Assembly: GCA_002427745.1 (NCBI GenBank)
Contig: DIYF01000089.1
Span: 1-15,764 of the forward strand
Length of the DNA stretch: 15,764 bases
Origin: Roseivirga sp. UBA6061
GTDB taxonomy: Bacteria; Bacteroidota; Bacteroidia; Cytophagales; Cyclobacteriaceae
Reading direction: 5' to 3'
Positions 14,536 to 15,764 of this stretch are shown one piece after another. Within the stretch, counting starts at the first letter, position 1. Every line of letters starts with the position of its first letter. Under the pieces are notes generated by a model, which saw only the letters and a list, made by a program, of their open reading frames with translations, was not told the DNA's origin and did not search any database. Position numbers and translations under genes: made by a program.

Positions 14536-15606
14536 CTAGTTGCTAAGTCTTAAAAGTGGCAGAATCAACTCAAAATGTTGTCCGTCATTATTGATGGTCA
14601 CCTCTCTGTTCACCGTGATTTTAAAGCGTTCTCTCAGGTTGTTCAGGCCGATTTTAGTGGAATGATAAAGTGACTTCTTTTGAACAATTCTATTTCGGAC
14701 CGACAGTGCCTCCTCTCCCAAAGCTACACTCACCATGAGTGGTGAGGCCTTGGAAAGTTCGTTGTGCTTTACCACATTTTCCAGTGCGATAAAAATGGAA
14801 ATAGGCGGGATCAAATACAGGCTCTTGTCTTCTTCCTCTACATCAAACACAACCTGCAAAGCCTCGGCAAACCTCAGCTTCAGCAAATCGATATACTTCT
14901 GCAGAAAGGCCAGCTCATCTTCGAGAATTACCAGCTCCTGATCTTTATTACTGAGAATGTAGCGATATACCTCTGCCAGGCTCTCTGTAAACTGCTTGGC
15001 CTGTGCCTGATTCTGATCTATCAGGTAAGAAAGGCTGTTCAGAGAGTTGAACATAAAGTGAGGATCAATCTGGTTTTTAAGTGCTTCGAGCTCAGCTTCC
15101 GCCCTGGCCCTTTCCAACTGTTCTCCCCTCACCAGATCTTCCTGGCGTTGCTTAATCAGAAAAACCGTTTCGTACACATGGGTGATAAATACCACCGCAA
15201 TCACACAGACAATCACGGTAGTCTGGATGGCGGACCAGTCCACCGTATTACCCGTGCCATAAAACCACAGCAACAGCATACCAATGACCAGTGGGGCCGT
15301 ATAGAAAACATTCATGGCCAGCAGCACCACCGTCTTTTGTAATGGATGAATGAACCAGTCAAAGCGCTTCTGAAGCCTGAACAGGAAGAAGCGATTGCCT
15401 TCCCAAACAATGAGGGTCATCACAATAAAGAAAGCGTAGGTGCCCAGCAAGTAGGTAATGGACCTGTCACTGTTGCTGATTAGACCGGTAGCATTAGGGA
15501 TAACGATACCAAAGAACTGTACACCGATGATCCGAATCAACTTATCGTTGACCTTCATCTTTTCCGGTTTTTCCGGATCAGCCACGGTCTGGGTTGTTTC
15601 AGTCAT
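14536..15606 (-). CDS. LytS-type membrane sensor histidine kinase
   Basis: This 356-residue kinase partners the LytTR regulator. It has four predicted membrane segments (about 26-44, 50-68, 92-117 and 127-151), then a coiled-coil linker (about 152-178). The His_kinase domain follows, with phospho-acceptor H183 in IDPHFMFNSLNSL. The C-terminal ATPase region carries the N-box at N277 (ENVVKHN) and a G-box-like GLNNLRERF. The sensor part has no large extracellular domain, so the signal is probably sensed within or near the membrane. The ATG at 15606 is chosen over an upstream TTG at 15627. The 158 bp beyond it to the window end show no recognisable gene or promoter. Confidence 0.93.
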   Translation of the reverse strand: MTETTQTVADPEKPEKMKVNDKLIRIIGVQFFGIVIPNATGLISNSDRSITYLLGTYAFFIVMTLIVWEGNRFFLFRLQKRFDWFIHPLQKTVVLLAMNVFYTAPLVIGMLLLWFYGTGNTVDWSAIQTTVIVCVIAVVFITHVYETVFLIKQRQEDLVRGEQLERARAEAELEALKNQIDPHFMFNSLNSLSYLIDQNQAQAKQFTESLAEVYRYILSNKDQELVILEDELAFLQKYIDLLKLRFAEALQVVFDVEEEDKSLYLIPPISIFIALENVVKHNELSKASPLMVSVALGEEALSVRNRIVQKKSLYHSTKIGLNNLRERFKITVNREVTINNDGQHFELILPLLRLSN

Positions 15607-15764
15607 AAATCTTTCTGCCTGGCGCAACGGCCCTTGCCTGCAATAAAATTAGGGATATATTCTTTTCGGGCATGCCAAACCGGACTCTGTCCTGCAGCTA
15701 CCCACAAAACGGAAAAACTGCTGAGCCCCCGACCCGACTTATTTCCGGTTCGCGCAATGATCTT

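Overview
This window looks like chromosomal sequence from a member of the Bacteroidota, probably a Cytophagales-like lineage. The evidence is a LytTR response regulator paired with a short LytS-type kinase, a DUF2306 membrane protein, a DbpA-type helicase with a DEFD box, an almost complete lack of Shine-Dalgarno sequences, one TAnnTTTG-type promoter, and the kind of intergenic repeats common in this phylum. The genus cannot be fixed from sequence alone. All genes appear intact. I see no rRNA, tRNA, insertion sequence, phage gene or CRISPR array.

Left half (69-7899, all minus strand): a formate-metabolism block. In transcription order it is fhs (formate-tetrahydrofolate ligase), fdhD (sulfurtransferase that activates formate dehydrogenase), a 120-residue protein of unknown function overlapping fdhD by ATGA, a 345-bp repeat-rich gap, then the two subunits of a cytoplasmic NAD-linked formate dehydrogenase. 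The first subunit is a fused NuoE-NuoF-type diaphorase. The second is a cysteine-type molybdopterin catalytic subunit. Together these genes can oxidise formate to CO2 with NADH formation, or load it onto tetrahydrofolate.

Middle (8111-11195, plus strand): a DUF2306 membrane protein, a DbpA-like RNA helicase with a near-leaderless promoter, and an unrecognised secreted protein. Intergenic sequences ahead of the first and third genes share a GACCGGTCTG motif that resembles a TetR-family operator.

Right part (11192-15606): mobA (makes the guanine dinucleotide form of the molybdenum cofactor, which the formate dehydrogenase needs), a divergent cupin lipoprotein, a sarcosine oxidase-like flavoenzyme with two active-site substitutions, a REP-like repeat, and a LytTR response regulator with its sensor kinase. 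Two convergent gene pairs end on a shared TTAA.

I found no clearly new defence or mobile system. The most interesting points are the unknown protein locked to fdhD, the simplified formate dehydrogenase architecture, the altered active site of the sarcosine oxidase-like enzyme, and the operator-like palindromes.
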